Of a stretch of DNA of 64,000 bases, positions 55,252-64,000 are shown piece after piece. The position numbers were made by a program, and so were the translations under genes. Positions within the stretch are counted from its first letter, which is position 1; each line of letters starts with the position of its first letter. Below the pieces are notes generated by a model. It ran no database searches, had not been told where the DNA came from, and saw only the letters and a program-made list of their open reading frames with translations. This DNA is from Proteocatella sphenisci DSM 23131. GTDB taxonomy: Bacteria; Bacillota; Clostridia; Peptostreptococcales; Filifactoraceae. The DNA is taken from positions 1-64,000 of the forward strand of contig NZ_AUID01000007.1 in assembly GCF_000423525.1 (NCBI RefSeq), written 5' to 3'.

Positions 55252-56742
55252 TTATAATATAGGAGAGAAAAGTCTGCATACACCCTCAATAAAACGTGTA
55301 CCTATAGATTTTTTCTGATAAGTATCTGGATCTAGCCTCTCACAGTTTTTCAAATCACGTTCGTACATATCATAAAGCTTAGAGATAGACTCATCATCAT
55401 ATATAAGAGCATTTATCTCCGCATTTATCTTAAAACTCCTGACATCCATGTTAGCCGTTCCCACACTTGCAAATTCATTATCCACCATCATCACCTTGGA
55501 GTGTATAAACCCATTCTTGTAGATATAAACCTTGGCTCCAAGCTCTGCAATTTCTGCAAGATATGAATGAGATGCATGATGGACCGTAAAGTGGTCTGCA
55601 ATGCCAGGAAACATTATCTTTACATCTACACCCGAAAGCACAGCCGACTTTATAGCCATAAGCAGGGCCTCGTCAGGAACGAAATAAGGAGACTGTATAT
55701 AGACAGACTTTTGAGCATGCGTTATGTTGTAAAAGAACGACTGATATATGGTGGGGTGCTCAGAATCTGTCCCAGATGCCGCAATTTGGATAATTGCCGG
55801 ACCCTTGGATTCTTCAAATACATGAAAATATGACTTCCTGAACTCAGACCTTCCGGTCCTGTGATACCAGTCTTGCAAAAACACCATCTGCAACATAACA
55901 ACAACATTGCCCTCAAATCTCAGATGAGTATCCCTCCAAAACCCAAATTTAGAATCCTCATGAACATATTCATCCCCTATATTTATTCCTCCAAGATATC
56001 CAATTTTACCATCAATTATCACTATTTTTCTGTGATTCCTGTAATTTATATTCCTGTAATAGAGTCTTTTGTCCTGCATAAAGGCAAGTACCTCTATCCC
56101 CACATCGCGCATACTGCTTATAAAATGTCTCCTGGTTGTAACAAGGGGATAGCAGCCAATAGGGTCATAGAGCAGCTTTATCTTTACCCCTGCCTTAGCT
56201 CGCTCTATGAGAGCTTCTCTGAGTTGGTTTCCTATATTGTCATCCTTTATTATATAATATTCCAGATGTATGTGTTTTTGTGCGTTTTTTATATCTTCCA
56301 GAAGGCTTTCGAACTTGGATATCCCCTCTTCAAATATCTTCATATCATTCCCCATAGTAACCGGAGTATTGCCCGAATTAAGTAAAAGCTTTATGGCTTG
56401 TTTATCATCTTTGTTAAAAAAACTATCACTTTCATCAGAATCCAGCCACCTCTTTTGTTCCTCTATCAAATAAACCAAGTCATATGCCGATCTTGTGTCA
56501 TCAGCCGAAATCAGAGCCTCCTTCATTTTTTGAATTTTTTTGCTGTTCTTCTTCCGCAAGTTCTCTCCAAATACAAAGTACATGACCAGTCCAACGAAAG
56601 GAAAAACTATAAGCATAAGCAGCCAGGTCATCGTGGTCGATGGATTCCTTCTTTCAAAGAATATCACAAAAGCGATAGAAAAAAGTGTAAGCCAGAACCA
56701 AAATACAGCTCCTGAATAAAAATCAATCATAGAAAAATTCAT
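55252..56742 (-). CDS. cls: Cardiolipin synthase
   Basis: A 496-residue phospholipase-D-type enzyme with two N-terminal membrane segments and two HKD motifs: HRKIVIIDGKIGYLGGINIG (about 232-252) and HSKVMMVDNEFASVGTANMD (about 413-432). It joins two phosphatidylglycerols to cardiolipin and glycerol. Length and motif spacing are normal for Firmicutes Cls. Confidence 0.95.
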   Translation of the reverse strand: MNFSMIDFYSGAVFWFWLTLFSIAFVIFFERRNPSTTMTWLLMLIVFPFVGLVMYFVFGENLRKKNSKKIQKMKEALISADDTRSAYDLVYLIEEQKRWLDSDESDSFFNKDDKQAIKLLLNSGNTPVTMGNDMKIFEEGISKFESLLEDIKNAQKHIHLEYYIIKDDNIGNQLREALIERAKAGVKIKLLYDPIGCYPLVTTRRHFISSMRDVGIEVLAFMQDKRLYYRNINYRNHRKIVIIDGKIGYLGGINIGDEYVHEDSKFGFWRDTHLRFEGNVVVMLQMVFLQDWYHRTGRSEFRKSYFHVFEESKGPAIIQIAASGTDSEHPTIYQSFFYNITHAQKSVYIQSPYFVPDEALLMAIKSAVLSGVDVKIMFPGIADHFTVHHASHSYLAEIAELGAKVYIYKNGFIHSKVMMVDNEFASVGTANMDVRSFKINAEINALIYDDESISKLYDMYERDLKNCERLDPDTYQKKSIGTRFIEGVCRLFSPIL

Positions 56743-56765
56743 AAATTACCCCCAGTTACTGCGAG

Positions 56766-57632
56766 CTATCTGCTCCTTGCATAATAAAAAAGATACTGCT
56801 GGGCAAATCCAGCTTTTTCTCCAAATATTTCAATCCCTCTTTTTTTAATCCTGTTCATATTTTTGTCGCTCTCTTCCAGATAGTATTCATTCATAAACTT
56901 TATTACCCAGGTATCCACAGGAAAGGCAATATCTCTTCCATTTCCAAAAAGAAGTATGCAGTCAGCCACCTTTGGCCCTACTCCCACAAGCTTTACAAGT
57001 TCCTTGCAGGCCTCTTCATATTCAAGTTTATCCAAAGATTTAAGATCCACTTCTCCATCAAGTATCATCCTTGCACTCTTTACGATGTAAGGAGCCCTGA
57101 ATCCAATCTTTATAGCAGCGAGATTTTCATCACTTATATTCGCAACAGCCTCCACAGATGGAAATGCATATCTCATCTTTCCTCTGTAGACTCCTATAGG
57201 CTCTCCGCAAAGCTCACTTAGGAAATCCACAGCCTTTTTTATGCGTGGTATCTGATTGTTGGCCGAGATTATAAAAGAAATTACCATCTCAAATACATCT
57301 TGCCTCAGTATCCTGAGTCCCTGGGCAAATTCAGTAGCAGCAAGGAGGTGGTCATCCACAAGCGAAAGCTCTTTTCTGAGTGAAAAATAGTCCCTGTCAA
57401 AATCAAAATACCTGTGCCACATATCATTAAAATCATCTATACTGCAATTATCAATGATTACCTCATCGCCATCTTTTTTTACGTTTATTACTCTTTTCAT
57501 GGCAACTACAGTATAAGACCCATCTTCTTCTTTGGTCCATCTGAAACACTGACCATTTTCAAAAATATTTTTTGGTTCAAATTCCTCTGCTCCTTTGAGC
57601 ACAATAGCATTTCCACTTTGAATTACTTGCAT
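56766..57632 (-). CDS. 8-oxoguanine DNA glycosylase (Ogg-type HhH-GPD)
   Basis: About 288 residues. An OGG_N domain (1-110, ENGQCFRWTKEEDGSYTVVA) is followed by a HhH-GPD with LVKLVGVGPKVADCILLF and FPVDTWVIKFMN. The Lys in GPKVADC and the Asp in PVDTW match the catalytic pair of OGG1, which excises 8-oxoguanine and nicks the strand. I start at ATG 57632 after GGAGG; the ATG at 57644 contains that site. Neighbour to cls in the same direction. Confidence 0.92.
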   Translation of the reverse strand: MQVIQSGNAIVLKGAEEFEPKNIFENGQCFRWTKEEDGSYTVVAMKRVINVKKDGDEVIIDNCSIDDFNDMWHRYFDFDRDYFSLRKELSLVDDHLLAATEFAQGLRILRQDVFEMVISFIISANNQIPRIKKAVDFLSELCGEPIGVYRGKMRYAFPSVEAVANISDENLAAIKIGFRAPYIVKSARMILDGEVDLKSLDKLEYEEACKELVKLVGVGPKVADCILLFGNGRDIAFPVDTWVIKFMNEYYLEESDKNMNRIKKRGIEIFGEKAGFAQQYLFYYARSR

Positions 57633-57724
57633 AGTTTCCTCCATCTAATACATTTACTCAATTATACTACACAAAAACTCAATTATCCATACCCTATAAT
57701 GGTGAAAAACTTTGGCGAATCTGT

Positions 57725-57730
57725 TATAAT
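57725..57730 (+). promoter_or_regulatory. -10 of the cobT operon
   Basis: A TATAAT at 57725-57730 in the short divergent region between the glycosylase and cobT genes. A clear -35 is not seen. There is no room for a cobalamin riboswitch. Confidence 0.45.
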
Positions 57731-57769
57731 AATAAAGTACCAGCCTAAATGAAAAGGAGCACAAAATTA

Positions 57770-58849
57770 ATGAAAAATACTGATCCAAACAGAAATTTAT
57801 TAAATTCTACAATCAGCAGAATAAAACCTGTAAGCCAGGAATACATATCCATAGCAAAAGACAGACAAAACAATCTTGCCAAACCTCCAGGATCACTTGG
57901 AAAGCTTGAAGATATAAGTATAAGCCTTGCCGGAATATACAGGAGTGAGTTTTTCCAGACCAACCCCAAAATAGTAATAGCCTACGGAGGGGACCACGGC
58001 ATATACGAAGAAGGCATAAGCAAACAGCCCCAAGAAGTAACCGCTCTTCACTTTCCAAACTATGCAAAAGGAACCTGCTCTATAGGAATTCTATCAAAAC
58101 TCCAGGGAAGCGATGTTTTGGCAGTCGATATGGGGATAAATACAGACCAGGCCCTTGAAGGAGTCCTTAACAAAAAAATAAGAAAATCTACCTCAAATTT
58201 CGCAAAAGGACCAGCCATGACCCGCGAAGAAGCGCTTCTTTCAATCGCTACCGGGATTGAACTTGCTGAGGAGTATATAGAAAAAGGCTACAAAGTTATA
58301 GGCCTTGGAGAAATGGGTATATGTAACACATCGCCGAGCAGCGCCATAATATCAGTAATTTCACAAAAAGACCCACGTGAAGTCACAGGACTTGGGGCAG
58401 GCACCCTGCCTTGTGGACTGGAGCACAAAATCGACACCATAAGAAAAGGCATAGAGCTTAACCGCCCCGACAAAAATGACCCTGTCGACATACTTGCAAA
58501 GGTAGGTGGTTTTGAGATAGGAGCAATTACAGGAACCATTCTTGGCTGCGCTGCAAACTCAATACCAGTAGTCCTTGACGGATTTATATCCTACGCAGGC
58601 GCCCTGCTTGCAAAAGAGCTTTGTCCTCAGTCTACCCAGTACATGATGGCCTCTCACAAATCTGCAGAGCCAGCTTCAGCACTTTCACTTGAAATGCTTG
58701 ACCTGAAAGCTCCACTGGATATGGACATGAGACTTGGCGAAGGAAGCGGAGCAGTGCTTTTCTTCAATCTCATAGAAGCTGCAAACCACATATATACCAA
58801 TATGATGACCTTTGATTCCTCACCAGTACCAGACACAGGAATCAGATAA
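57770..58849 (+). CDS. cobT: Nicotinate-nucleotide-dimethylbenzimidazole phosphoribosyltransferase
   Basis: About 359 residues with the CobT motifs KPPGSLGKLEDISI, VIAYGGDHGIYEEG, GLGEMGICNTSPSSAI, CGLEHKIDTI, QYMMASHKSAEPAS and the C-terminal RLGEGSGAVL with the catalytic Glu. CobT makes alpha-ribazole phosphate from nicotinate mononucleotide and a lower-ligand base in cobalamin nucleotide-loop assembly. It stands alone without other cob genes, so it may work in salvage, or activate other bases. Start ATG 57770 follows AAAGGAG; the ATG at 57749 contains that site. Confidence 0.94.
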   Translation: MKNTDPNRNLLNSTISRIKPVSQEYISIAKDRQNNLAKPPGSLGKLEDISISLAGIYRSEFFQTNPKIVIAYGGDHGIYEEGISKQPQEVTALHFPNYAKGTCSIGILSKLQGSDVLAVDMGINTDQALEGVLNKKIRKSTSNFAKGPAMTREEALLSIATGIELAEEYIEKGYKVIGLGEMGICNTSPSSAIISVISQKDPREVTGLGAGTLPCGLEHKIDTIRKGIELNRPDKNDPVDILAKVGGFEIGAITGTILGCAANSIPVVLDGFISYAGALLAKELCPQSTQYMMASHKSAEPASALSLEMLDLKAPLDMDMRLGEGSGAVLFFNLIEAANHIYTNMMTFDSSPVPDTGIR

Positions 58850-58883
58850 ATATAAACCTCACAATTGAAAGGAGATTTTTATC

Positions 58884-60632
58884 ATGGAAAAACCACTTTA
58901 CGACCAGCAATATCAAAACTGGCTCAACTCGACAATAATTGATGAAACATCAAAAAATGAGCTCAGAGCCATAGAGGGCGACAAAAATGAAATAGAAGAC
59001 AGGTTCTACCAGGACCTCGAATTTGGAACAGCAGGACTTAGAGGAAAAATGGGGGCAGGCACCAACCGCATGAATCAATATATAATAGCCCGGGCAACAG
59101 ATGCCTTTGCAAAAGTAATCAAATCTTTTGGAGACGAATTTGCATCCAGGGGTCTTGTTATAGCTTATGACTGCAGACTTTTTTCAAAAGAATTCTCACT
59201 TACCGCCGCCCTTGTATTAGCTTCACATGGAATCAAGGCCTACCTTTTTGATGCCTTAAGACCAACTCCAGAGCTAAGTTTTGCAATAAGAAAACTCGGC
59301 GCTGCCGGTGGAATAAACGTAACCGCCAGCCACAACCCCAAAAACTATAACGGCTACAAAGTTTACTGGCAGGAAGGCTCTCAGATAAAAGATGATATAG
59401 CAGACATGATTCTTGCAGAAATAAAAAAGATAACAAACTTTGAAGACATAAAGTTCCTGGCCCAAAAAGAAAAATACACTCAGCAGTATGCCCTTGAAAA
59501 CGGCCTGCTTGAATATATAGGAAGTCAAATAGATGATGAGTTTATTGCAAAGGCAAAAGCCCAGTCTCTTAACGATGACTCACTCAACAAAAATATAAAA
59601 ATAGTCTATACTCCCCTTAACGGAGCCGGCAATATACTTGTAAGAAGGATCCTTGCAGAAAGAGGATTTGAAAATGTATATGTAGTAAAAGAGCAGGAGC
59701 TTCCAGATGGAAATTTCCCTACTGTAGAATACCCCAACCCTGAAGACGTAAGGGCCTTTGAATACTCTATAAAACTTGGAAAAGAAAAATATGCCGACCT
59801 GCTTATCGCCACAGATCCAGACTGCGACCGAGTTGCAATCATGGTAAAATACCAGGGAAAATACCAGGAGATAAATGGAAACCAGGCAGGAGTCCTCCTT
59901 ATACACTATATCCTGTCACAGATGGATAGCAAAAACCTCATAAAGCCCAATTCCATAATAGTAAAATCTATAGTAACTGCAGAAATGGGAACCCTCATAG
60001 CTCAAAAATATGGGGTTGAAATGGTCAACGTGCTGACAGGCTTCAAAAACATATTCGCAGTCCAAAACGAACTTGACAAGACAAAAGACAAGACCATGAT
60101 AATGGGCTACGAAGAAAGCATAGGATACGCAGTAGGCACCTTTGTAAGAGACAAAGACGCAGTAACCTCAGCTATGCTCTTTGCCGAAGCCGCTGCATTT
60201 TATTCAGCTGAGGGCAAGACCCTTGTAGACGTTTTAGACGACCTCTACCAAGAATTTGGATACCACAAAGAAGATACAGTATCTCTTGTTATGGAAGGTA
60301 TCACCGGCCAGCAAAAAATAGCAAAAATTATGGAAGAGTACAGAAGCGCATATCCAAAACAGATTGCAGACATGAAGCTATCCAAATATATAGACTACAG
60401 ACTCCAAGAAGAACTGGACATTGGCTCAGAACATATATCTAAAATAGATATAGAAAAACAAAACGCCATGAAATTCCAGTTTGAATGCGGCAGCTGGTAT
60501 GCACTTAGACCGTCTGGTACAGAACCAAAAATCAAGATTTACGCTTGTACAAGGGCCGATACTAAAGAAAAAGCAGAAGAAAAACTGGCTATTCTAAAAG
60601 AAACCGTACTTGCAGAACTCAAAAAAATATAA
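58884..60632 (+). CDS. Alpha-phosphohexomutase (phosphoglucomutase/phosphomannomutase)
   Basis: A 582-residue enzyme: TASHNPKNYNGYKVYW with the phosphoserine (about 145-160), ATDPDCDRVAI metal loop (about 310), MGYEESIGYAVG sugar loop and RPSGTEPKIKIY phosphate-binding motif near the end. FGTAGLRGKMGAGTNRMN near the start is typical of the PgcA/PMM2-like group. It interconverts glucose or mannose 1- and 6-phosphates, supplying nucleotide-sugar synthesis. It follows cobT by 34 bases and ends at a terminator shared with the cell-wall cluster. Confidence 0.95.
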   Translation: MEKPLYDQQYQNWLNSTIIDETSKNELRAIEGDKNEIEDRFYQDLEFGTAGLRGKMGAGTNRMNQYIIARATDAFAKVIKSFGDEFASRGLVIAYDCRLFSKEFSLTAALVLASHGIKAYLFDALRPTPELSFAIRKLGAAGGINVTASHNPKNYNGYKVYWQEGSQIKDDIADMILAEIKKITNFEDIKFLAQKEKYTQQYALENGLLEYIGSQIDDEFIAKAKAQSLNDDSLNKNIKIVYTPLNGAGNILVRRILAERGFENVYVVKEQELPDGNFPTVEYPNPEDVRAFEYSIKLGKEKYADLLIATDPDCDRVAIMVKYQGKYQEINGNQAGVLLIHYILSQMDSKNLIKPNSIIVKSIVTAEMGTLIAQKYGVEMVNVLTGFKNIFAVQNELDKTKDKTMIMGYEESIGYAVGTFVRDKDAVTSAMLFAEAAAFYSAEGKTLVDVLDDLYQEFGYHKEDTVSLVMEGITGQQKIAKIMEEYRSAYPKQIADMKLSKYIDYRLQEELDIGSEHISKIDIEKQNAMKFQFECGSWYALRPSGTEPKIKIYACTRADTKEKAEEKLAILKETVLAELKKI

Positions 60633-60678
60633 GCTAAAAATTATAAAATGCTTGGATTTGGCCCATGCCCAGCACCCC

Positions 60679-60714
60679 AAAAAAAGACAGACCTACATGG
60701 GTCTGTCTTTTTTT
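60679..60714. terminator. Bidirectional terminator overlapping the tagA 3' end
   Basis: Exact arms AAAAAAAGACAGACC (60679-60693) and GGTCTGTCTTTTTTT (60700-60714). The tagA stop codon and last residues lie within the 3' arm (stop at 60693), so the terminator is partly coding on the minus strand. Confidence 0.95.
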
Positions 60715-61439
60715 ATAAGCACATTCAGGGCAAAAATAGGAAGCGCTCCCGCCCTTTTTATTCTCCATGGTTCTTTGGCAAGCCTGTATGCCCACTCCAT
60801 TCCCATCTTCTGATATATTTGCGGAGCTCTCTTTACATTTCCAGAGATTACATCAAGCGAACCTCCAACCCCCATGAGGAGCCCTGCCCCAAGCACATCC
60901 TTGTAGGCATCAATAAAGTATTCCTGTTTGGGTGCTCCAAAGGCTACAAAGACCATGTCTGGTTTTTTTGATTTAATATCTTCAATAACAGATACTTCTT
61001 CAGAGTGTCCCTTGGCTCCAGTATGAATTCCCTTAAAATATCCGTGATGGGTTCCGGCAACTTCAAGGCCTGGAAATTGCTCCTTGAGTTTGTCCGCAGC
61101 CTGGTCTGCAAATCCAGGTTTTCCTCCAAGAAAATATACACTCTTCTTGTTGAGACTCGCATACTTTACAAGCTCAACCATAAGGTCAATACCTGTTACT
61201 CTCTCTTTTAAAGGCTGTTTTACCAGCTTTGACCCGATTACAAGTCCTATGCCATCAGGCACTACCATTCCTGCATTTTCAATGAATTTAAGCAGTTCTT
61301 TCTCCTGATTGGCCTTTACTACTATCTCACTGTTTGGAGTCACTATAACAAAAGGTTTGAGAGGGTCTATATTCTCAGTCGCCTTTTTCAAAGCCCCCTT
61401 CATATCCACATGATCTATCCTAACCCCTAATATTCTCAT
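60693..61439 (-). CDS. WecB/TagA/CpsF family glycosyltransferase
   Basis: A 248-residue GT-26 enzyme. Motifs include PFVIVTPNSEIVVKANQ, GMVVPDGIGLVIGSKLV, RVTGIDLMVELV and VFVAFGAPKQEYFID. TagA adds ManNAc in teichoic-acid linkage synthesis; in SLH-anchored bacteria the neighbour genes csaB and DUF5693 suggest a role in a secondary cell-wall polymer. The start overlaps csaB by 20 bases with AAAGGAG upstream. Sugar donor not proven. Confidence 0.93.
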   Translation of the reverse strand: MRILGVRIDHVDMKGALKKATENIDPLKPFVIVTPNSEIVVKANQEKELLKFIENAGMVVPDGIGLVIGSKLVKQPLKERVTGIDLMVELVKYASLNKKSVYFLGGKPGFADQAADKLKEQFPGLEVAGTHHGYFKGIHTGAKGHSEEVSVIEDIKSKKPDMVFVAFGAPKQEYFIDAYKDVLGAGLLMGVGGSLDVISGNVKRAPQIYQKMGMEWAYRLAKEPWRIKRAGALPIFALNVLIKKDRPM

Positions 61440-62547
61440 CTGTAAGCAGCTCCTTTACCATCTTATTATTAAGCAGCGCCTTTTCTCTCATCATATGCGC
61501 CGTATCCGCCGTCTTTTCCTTAAGGTCTTCTAGATTATTCATTGCATATTCAAGCTGCTCAACGAGGATATTAGCATCTATGTCCTCCACTTCAAGCGCT
61601 TTTTCTCTGCCCATTTCCTCAAGAAGACTCTGTATCTTGGGATCATATGATATACCTATAGGATAAGCATTGCAAACCGTAGCAAATATAAGCCCATGAA
61701 GCCTCATAGAAAGCATTATATCCATGTTAGACATAACAGAAAGAAATTCATGTTCGCCCATCAGGTTTTTTATAGTATAGACCTTAATCGCTCCCAGATC
61801 TTTCATATTTAGCTTATCATGTATTTTTTCACTCAGCTCAAGGTCATCAGGAAAATGAAAAGGAAGAATAACTACATTCATATCCTTGTCTTTCAAAGCT
61901 TCAATTGTTTTTGCAACTTCTTCAACTATCTTTGCTGTGTGATCTTTCCAGTTTCTAACTGAAACTCCAAGTGTCATCTTGGTGGTATCCACCCCGTAAT
62001 TTGAAAGTATCTCAGATCCAATAACATGGTCCGGCTTTTCAAGAGAAAATACTGAGTCAGTGCTAACTCTGATATTTTCTCTTACACCCATAGAATTTAG
62101 CTCCAGCTTTGACTGATTGTCTCTTACATTTATCAGGTCCAGTTTTTTGAAAAGCTTTGCCATGCGCCTTCTGTTCTTAGGATCATTGACAGGTCCTATG
62201 CCCTGAGAATATATCATGACTTTTTTACGAAATATTACCTTGGCAAGGTACACGACTCCCAGATAATAAAGTATAGATCTTTTTGAGGTTACATCTTGAA
62301 AAAGTGATCCACCCCCACTTATAAAAAGATCAGTGTTTTTCATTTCTTTTAGTATAGCAAATATACTCATACGGTCTATGGCTCTTATTCCATTTTTTCT
62401 TGCCGTAAGTTCCGGATTTGCCGACATGGCAACAAGCTCCGAATCCGCCATTTCCTTTCGTATACCCTTGACCATAGCGCTCAGGATAGCTTCATCCCCA
62501 ACATTGTCAAATCCAAAATAACCCGAAAGCAGAATCTTATAACCCAT
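61420..62547 (-). CDS. csaB: Polysaccharide pyruvyl transferase CsaB
   Basis: A 375-residue protein with ILLSGYFGFDNVGDEAILSAM, ISGGGSLFQDVTSKRSILYYLG, IYSQGIGPVND and SMRLHGLIFAT. CsaB adds ketal-linked pyruvate to the wall polymer that binds SLH domains of S-layer proteins. It overlaps DUF5693 upstream by 11 bases and TagA downstream by 20 bases, so the three genes are translated together. Presence implies SLH proteins elsewhere in the genome. Confidence 0.95.
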   Translation of the reverse strand: MGYKILLSGYFGFDNVGDEAILSAMVKGIRKEMADSELVAMSANPELTARKNGIRAIDRMSIFAILKEMKNTDLFISGGGSLFQDVTSKRSILYYLGVVYLAKVIFRKKVMIYSQGIGPVNDPKNRRRMAKLFKKLDLINVRDNQSKLELNSMGVRENIRVSTDSVFSLEKPDHVIGSEILSNYGVDTTKMTLGVSVRNWKDHTAKIVEEVAKTIEALKDKDMNVVILPFHFPDDLELSEKIHDKLNMKDLGAIKVYTIKNLMGEHEFLSVMSNMDIMLSMRLHGLIFATVCNAYPIGISYDPKIQSLLEEMGREKALEVEDIDANILVEQLEYAMNNLEDLKEKTADTAHMMREKALLNNKMVKELLTDENIRG

Positions 62548-64000
62548 CTACAACACTGCCTTTCTCATTTTTTATTTTTTTTCTTAAATTGTTATACACA
62601 TGTAATGCAAGCTCTATACCCATAATACCTAGAGCAGCTACCATTGTTCCAACCAATATCTCTGACCCGGTTCTGAATACAGAAACTGTAAGCGCTGCCT
62701 TGGTATGTGAGAATGTATTTACAGTATTTACAAGTCCAATACTTGAAAGTACTATAAAGGCAATATTCATCTTATGATTTCTTCTTGTGTGTGCCAGGTA
62801 AAACATGATCACTGTAAAAGGAAAACCTACAAATATAGCCTTGGTTCTTGGTCTTGCCGGAAAGATAAACTCAAAGAAATTTCTCATGAGAACTTCTACT
62901 GCAGAAGGTTCTGGCGCCGCATTTCCAGATCTTGCCATAAATATCATAAGCACAACTCCAAATATACCTGCCGCTACCACCTGCCACATCTTTATAGTGT
63001 CATTTGCAAATCTCAGGGCATCTGCTCCAGTTATTCCAGTAACTTGTGTCCCCGGCTCTCTCTTGTATCCAAAATATGAAAGATACATAAGCACTATTAT
63101 TGCCATGGGTACCATCTGTGAAATTTTAACCCCTGCAAAAGTGTCTATTCCAAGCAGATATTTACTGTGAGTGAGCATTGCTACCTCAAACAGTACACTT
63201 CCAAAAGTAATCAGCATGGCTGAGACTGTAATTATCTCTGCTTTAAAAAAGGCTTTTGTCTTTGAATAATAAAGTTCATTTTTCTCTATCTTCCTTAGTT
63301 TTGAAATTATCCAGCAGCCTGCCAGTGAAGGAAATGTCATTGCTCCAAGGAGCGCAAACCCCTGCTCCACAATCACAGACATTATGCCAGAAGCTATCAA
63401 TCCCGCCGAAGCTGCAGTTCCCAGTCCCAGTAGTATATACATGGTTTTTTTCTTATTTACAACAAATATATTGTCCACTATCATGAGCCAGGCTGCAATT
63501 ATACCCATTGCAACGGGGATTCTGAGAAGTTTATTTGGATCAAAAAGTCCCATTGTCTTAAGCCTGCCAGGATTGATGTCTAGTATTTCCAGTCTTTTTT
63601 CTATATTATCAAGGACATTCTTGTAGGCCTGAGGGTCAGCAATATATCTTCCCTCCTTAACAAAAGGTTTTATAGATATAACTCTTATATTTCTAGTCGT
63701 TATACCCCTGAACATAATATTGGCTATTTCTTCACCGTTGTGATGAAATGGTATCTCATAGTCATATTTGTTAATAACAAAATCCCACGTCAGATAAGAA
63801 CCTACAGCATCAAAATCCATGAGCTTTAGAAGATCCATCATTCCATCGGTCTTAAGGTATCCCCCCTGAGAACTCGATTCAATCATAGCCACTGCTATAT
63901 CCCTGTCCTCAAGTCCTCTTGCAAATTTTTCAAGTGGCGGGTATACAAACTTTTTCTCTCCCGCTTCACTTGCTTCATCTTGCATTTTCTTTATGTCACT
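62537..64000 (-). CDS. DUF5693 membrane protein, 5' end outside the window
   Basis: An open frame runs from the window edge to 62537, at least 487 residues. The frame is open upstream of the ATG at 63985, so the true start lies outside; the family is usually longer. The visible N-terminal part is soluble (GEEIANIMFRGITTRNIRVISIKP) and is followed by about ten membrane segments (MGIIAAWLMIVDNIFVV onwards). DUF5693 genes recur directly upstream of csaB, which suggests a role in wall-polymer export or assembly; the function is not established. Confidence 0.85.
   Translation of the reverse strand, partial: SDIKKMQDEASEAGEKKFVYPPLEKFARGLEDRDIAVAMIESSSQGGYLKTDGMMDLLKLMDFDAVGSYLTWDFVINKYDYEIPFHHNGEEIANIMFRGITTRNIRVISIKPFVKEGRYIADPQAYKNVLDNIEKRLEILDINPGRLKTMGLFDPNKLLRIPVAMGIIAAWLMIVDNIFVVNKKKTMYILLGLGTAASAGLIASGIMSVIVEQGFALLGAMTFPSLAGCWIISKLRKIEKNELYYSKTKAFFKAEIITVSAMLITFGSVLFEVAMLTHSKYLLGIDTFAGVKISQMVPMAIIVLMYLSYFGYKREPGTQVTGITGADALRFANDTIKMWQVVAAGIFGVVLMIFMARSGNAAPEPSAVEVLMRNFFEFIFPARPRTKAIFVGFPFTVIMFYLAHTRRNHKMNIAFIVLSSIGLVNTVNTFSHTKAALTVSVFRTGSEILVGTMVAALGIMGIELALHVYNNLRKKIKNEKGSVVDGL

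Noticed and set aside
57645-57769. Cobalamin riboswitch before cobT
   Set aside because: Only about 125 bases of divergent region, and the B12-box core sequence is absent.

Overview
The window is low-GC DNA from an anaerobic member of the Clostridia (Firmicutes). The evidence is the set of families present: a SCIFF-type radical-SAM maturase, NiaR/NiaX with a group II ECF module, Rex, a DarA-type c-di-AMP receptor, a T-box leader, a SAM-I riboswitch, ABC-F and CsaB. Shine-Dalgarno sites are strong and -10 boxes are often of the extended TGnTATAAT type. One gene reads through an in-frame TGA as selenocysteine, so the host should be a selenoprotein user such as an amino-acid-fermenting clostridium. 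There are no rRNA or tRNA genes, prophage, IS elements or CRISPR arrays. The content is mostly chromosomal housekeeping.

Layout. 0.1-8 kb: RmuC, a phosphoesterase that probably starts at AUA, uridine kinase, Tex, an XRE-cupin regulator, an iron-sulfur flavoprotein and malic enzyme. 8-10 kb: a lysine exporter split into two overlapping genes, then about 0.9 kb of non-coding DNA with two short tandem repeat arrays. 9.9-14.4 kb: a CorC-like CBS protein and an operon of an EamA exporter, a cyclase-family hydrolase, a YkgJ cysteine-cluster protein and a DUF362 ferredoxin. 14.5-16.2 kb: SAM-I riboswitch, metK, and a tightly coupled selenocysteine glutaredoxin (HUPGC) with a candidate bacterial SECIS. 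16.2-22 kb: a secreted NAGPA-type glycosidase and a TAXI-TRAP transporter. 22-29 kb: class III Fic, two unknown genes, EcfT/A2/A1, a YARHG protein, and NiaX/NiaR with a palindromic operator. 29-37 kb: RadA, a candidate C-rich-loop small RNA, MnmA, an NSS symporter and a two-gene ThrE exporter. 37-50 kb: a PIN-TRAM protein, an EIIC-like permease, Rex, ABC-F, a VTT protein, a CCG-domain protein, a DnaJ/DUF5685 operon, MreB, MurA, an AI-2E permease and the SCIFF maturase. 50-64 kb: a TtcA-like PP-loop enzyme, DarA, a TSUP permease, a T-box amino-acid ABC transporter, cardiolipin synthase, an Ogg-type glycosylase, CobT, a phosphohexomutase and a cell-wall-polymer cluster (DUF5693, CsaB, TagA) that runs off the window end.

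The genes link mainly through nutrient sensing and envelope work. SAM level controls metK and, by read-through, the selenoprotein. Niacin controls its own uptake through NiaR. An uncharged tRNA controls an amino-acid transporter. Rex senses NADH/NAD+. MreB, MurA, CsaB/TagA, Cls and NAGPA serve the envelope. The most notable item is the selenocysteine glutaredoxin, which ordinary gene calling would miss, followed by the unannotated small RNA.
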